A DNA stretch of 6,543 bases from Bordetella parapertussis (GTDB lineage Bacteria; Pseudomonadota; Gammaproteobacteria; Burkholderiales; SG8-39), in the NCBI GenBank assembly GCA_945906975.1, contig CAMDRY010000189.1, positions 1 to 6,543 of the forward strand, given 5' to 3'. Made by a program: the position numbers and the translations under genes. The notes beneath the pieces were generated by a model. It did not search any database. It was not told the DNA's origin and saw only the letters and a program-made list of their open reading frames with translations. How positions within the stretch are numbered: position 1 is the stretch's first letter; every line of letters begins with the position of its first letter. Below are positions 5,231-6,543 of the stretch, in pieces.

Positions 5231-5538
5231 TGGAAGAGCTGATTGTGCTGTTGCTGTTCGCGGCGCTGGCCTGGCTATGGTGGGACAGCATGAGCGCGCG
5301 CGAGCGGGCCGTTGCCGCCGGCAAGTCGGCCTGCGCGCGCGACAACCTGCAGTTCCTCGATGACACCGTCGAATGCGTGTCGATGCGCCCTGCGCGTAAC
5401 GAGGCGGGGAGGCTGGTATTGCGCCGCGCTTATCGCTTTGAGTTTTCTGATGACGGCGCCAGCCGCCGCGCCGGCAACGTGTCCATGCTTGGCGCCGAAG
5501 TCGAGTCCATTTACACCGAACCCTTTCTGGTCCAATAA
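5230..5538 (+). CDS. DUF3301 family membrane-anchored protein
   Basis: The 102-residue product has one N-terminal hydrophobic segment (about residues 2-18, EELIVLLLFAALAWLWW). A soluble region of about 80 residues follows, containing ACARDNLQFLDDTVECVSMRPARNEAGRL and RAYRFEFSDDGASRRAGNVSMLG. This layout and these motifs match the DUF3301 family, whose function is unknown. A single helix at the start suggests an inner-membrane anchor; orientation is not determined. The ATG shares its A with the last base of the aldo/keto reductase stop (TGATG), and no clear Shine-Dalgarno is present, so translation probably depends on re-initiation. The ferredoxin-NADP reductase gene starts 5 nt downstream. 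Confidence 0.88.
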   Translation: MEELIVLLLFAALAWLWWDSMSARERAVAAGKSACARDNLQFLDDTVECVSMRPARNEAGRLVLRRAYRFEFSDDGASRRAGNVSMLGAEVESIYTEPFLVQ

Positions 5539-5543
5539 GCGCC

Positions 5544-6296
5544 ATGGCCGTAGCATCGAAATGGCTTGAAGCCACCGTCACCGGCCACAAGCGCTGGACA
5601 GAGCGGCTTTATTCGCTGCAGCTTGTGGCTGACGGGCCGGCGTTCCAGGCCGGCCAGTTCGCCAAGCTGGCGCTCGAAATCGACGGTGAGATGGTGGCGC
5701 GGCCGTATTCGTTCGTGAACGCTCCGGGCACGCAGCCGCATGAGTTTTATTACATCACCGTGCCCGGCGGGCCGCTGACGGCGCGGCTGCTTGCGCTCAA
5801 GCCCGGCGACCGTATCGGGCTGGCGCCGACGGTGGCGGGATTCCTCGTGCTCGCCGAGGTGCCGGATGCGCGCAACTTGTGGCTGCTGTCCACCGGAACC
5901 GCGCTCGGTCCGTTCTTGTCCATTCTGGGCACGGCGGCGCCGTGGCAGCGCTATGATGAGATCGTTCTGGTGCACGCCGTGCGCCAGGCCGCGGAACTAA
6001 CTTATCGCGAAACCATCGAATCATTGATGAAAGCCCATCCCGGCCAATTGCGCGTGGTTTCCTTTGTCAGTCGTGAGGACTGCAGCGGCGCGCTGACCGG
6101 GCGCGTGCCGCAGGCGATCGCTGATGGCCGTCTTGAGGCGGCGGCGGGTGTGCTCCTTTCAGCGGCCGATTCGCAGGTGATGATTTGCGGCAACCCGGCG
6201 ATGGTCGCTGACACCGTCGAGGCGCTCAAGGCGCGCGGCATGAAAAAGCACCGCCGTCGCGATCCGGGCCAGATCACTGTGGAGAATTATTGGTGA
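5544..6296 (+). CDS. fpr: Ferredoxin/flavodoxin-NADP(+) reductase, bacterial Fpr type
   Basis: The 250-residue flavoenzyme transfers electrons between NADP(H) and ferredoxin or flavodoxin in the cytoplasm. Its FAD domain carries the RPYS motif (residues 53-56) and FYYITVPGGPLTARL for isoalloxazine and phosphate contacts. The NADP domain has LLSTGTALGPFLSIL (about 114-128), with the GTALGPF loop as in E. coli Fpr, and MICGNPAMV near the end. The C-terminus is ENYW, with the aromatic terminal residue (Trp250) typical of the bacterial subclass. Length fits the family. The ATG at 5544 follows the DUF3301 stop by 5 nt without a strong Shine-Dalgarno, suggesting coupling. It could supply or consume NADPH for the neighbouring aldo/keto reductase, or give electrons to an iron-sulfur or oxidative-stress system; the neighbours do not settle which. 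Confidence 0.95.
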   Translation: MAVASKWLEATVTGHKRWTERLYSLQLVADGPAFQAGQFAKLALEIDGEMVARPYSFVNAPGTQPHEFYYITVPGGPLTARLLALKPGDRIGLAPTVAGFLVLAEVPDARNLWLLSTGTALGPFLSILGTAAPWQRYDEIVLVHAVRQAAELTYRETIESLMKAHPGQLRVVSFVSREDCSGALTGRVPQAIADGRLEAAAGVLLSAADSQVMICGNPAMVADTVEALKARGMKKHRRRDPGQITVENYW

Positions 6297-6543
6297 GCCT
6301 GCCCGCCTTGTGCACATTGCGCCGCGCCCGCATCGGGCTCCTGCTGGCCGCGCTGTCGTTGTTATCGGCCTGTGCCATGGTGCGTCTGGCCTACAACAAC
6401 GCTGACACCGTGCTGCGCGTCATGGCGCAGGATTATTTCGACCTGTGGACCGAGGACAACACCGAGTTGCGCCAGCAGATCGCCCGCCTGCACGAGTGGC
6501 ACCGCCGCGAGGAGTTGCCCGGCTACGCCAACCTGATGCAGGC
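6293..6543 (+). CDS. DUF6279-like lipoprotein, N-terminal part (3' truncated by window)
   Basis: The frame is open from GTG at 6293 to the right edge, giving 83 visible residues. The N-terminus is a lipoprotein signal: basic residues (RRAR), a hydrophobic run (GLLLAALSLL) and the lipobox LSAC with Cys27 as the lipidated residue. It is followed by VRLAYNNAD, a stretch I associate with DUF6279 lipoproteins, then a charged helical region (DYFDLWTEDNTELRQQIARLHEWHRREELPGYANLM). The product should be anchored in the outer or inner membrane facing the periplasm; its function is unknown. The start is supported by GGAG at 6281-6284 with 8 nt spacing. The start also overlaps the ferredoxin-NADP reductase stop by 4 nt (GTGA), which ties it to the same operon. 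Confidence 0.85.
   Translation, partial: MSLPALCTLRRARIGLLLAALSLLSACAMVRLAYNNADTVLRVMAQDYFDLWTEDNTELRQQIARLHEWHRREELPGYANLMQ

Noticed and set aside
4733..5590. 285-codon minus-strand open frame opposite Tas, DUF3301 and Fpr
   Set aside because: It runs antisense across three well-supported genes, is very rich in Arg and Ala, and has no recognisable domain; this is typical of high-GC shadow frames.

Overview
The window looks like ordinary chromosomal DNA from a high-GC proteobacterium, probably a beta- or gammaproteobacterium. The basis is family content (Tas-type aldo/keto reductase, Fpr-type ferredoxin-NADP reductase, DUF423, DUF3301, a DUF6279-like lipoprotein, a YbfB/YjiJ-type transporter) and strong G/C preference at third codon positions. 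I cannot name a genus. There are no RNA genes, insertion sequences, phage genes or CRISPR arrays.

Region 1 (1-694, plus strand) holds the 3' end of a succinate dehydrogenase/fumarate reductase-type flavoprotein gene. It overlaps by 4 nt a 111-residue [2Fe-2S] protein that resembles only the N-terminal half of SdhB/FrdB. Together they look like a two-component flavoprotein/mini-ferredoxin dehydrogenase or reductase. Hairpins at 704-762 separate this unit from the convergent genes that follow.

Region 2 (789-3117, minus strand) reads, in order of transcription: an exported GlcG/HbpS-family heme-binding-like protein, then after 3 nt a DUF423 membrane protein, then after 142 nt a YbfB/YjiJ-type MFS transporter. 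The 142-nt gap contains a degenerate 9-bp tandem repeat and a perfect 7-bp hairpin close to the transporter start. The hbpS-like signal peptide is itself partly encoded by a degenerate 12-bp repeat.

Region 3 (3196-6543, plus strand) begins divergently from hbpS with a MaoC-like (R)-hydratase. A 62-nt gap with a TTTCACC heptamer repeat follows. Then comes a tightly packed set: NTF2-like protein, Tas aldo/keto reductase, DUF3301 membrane protein, ferredoxin-NADP reductase and a DUF6279-like lipoprotein that runs off the right edge. Three of the four junctions are 1- or 4-nt stop/start overlaps and the fourth is a 5-nt gap, so co-transcription is very likely. Tas uses NADPH and Fpr interconverts NADP(H) and reduced ferredoxin/flavodoxin, so a shared NADP(H)-redox theme is plausible but not shown.

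I see no clear defence, mobile or biosynthetic system. The points most worth a second look are the single-domain SdhB-like subunit with its unusual C-x5-C-x2-C spacing, and three different short tandem repeats (7, 9 and 12 bp) at or near gene 5' ends within about 1.6 kb.
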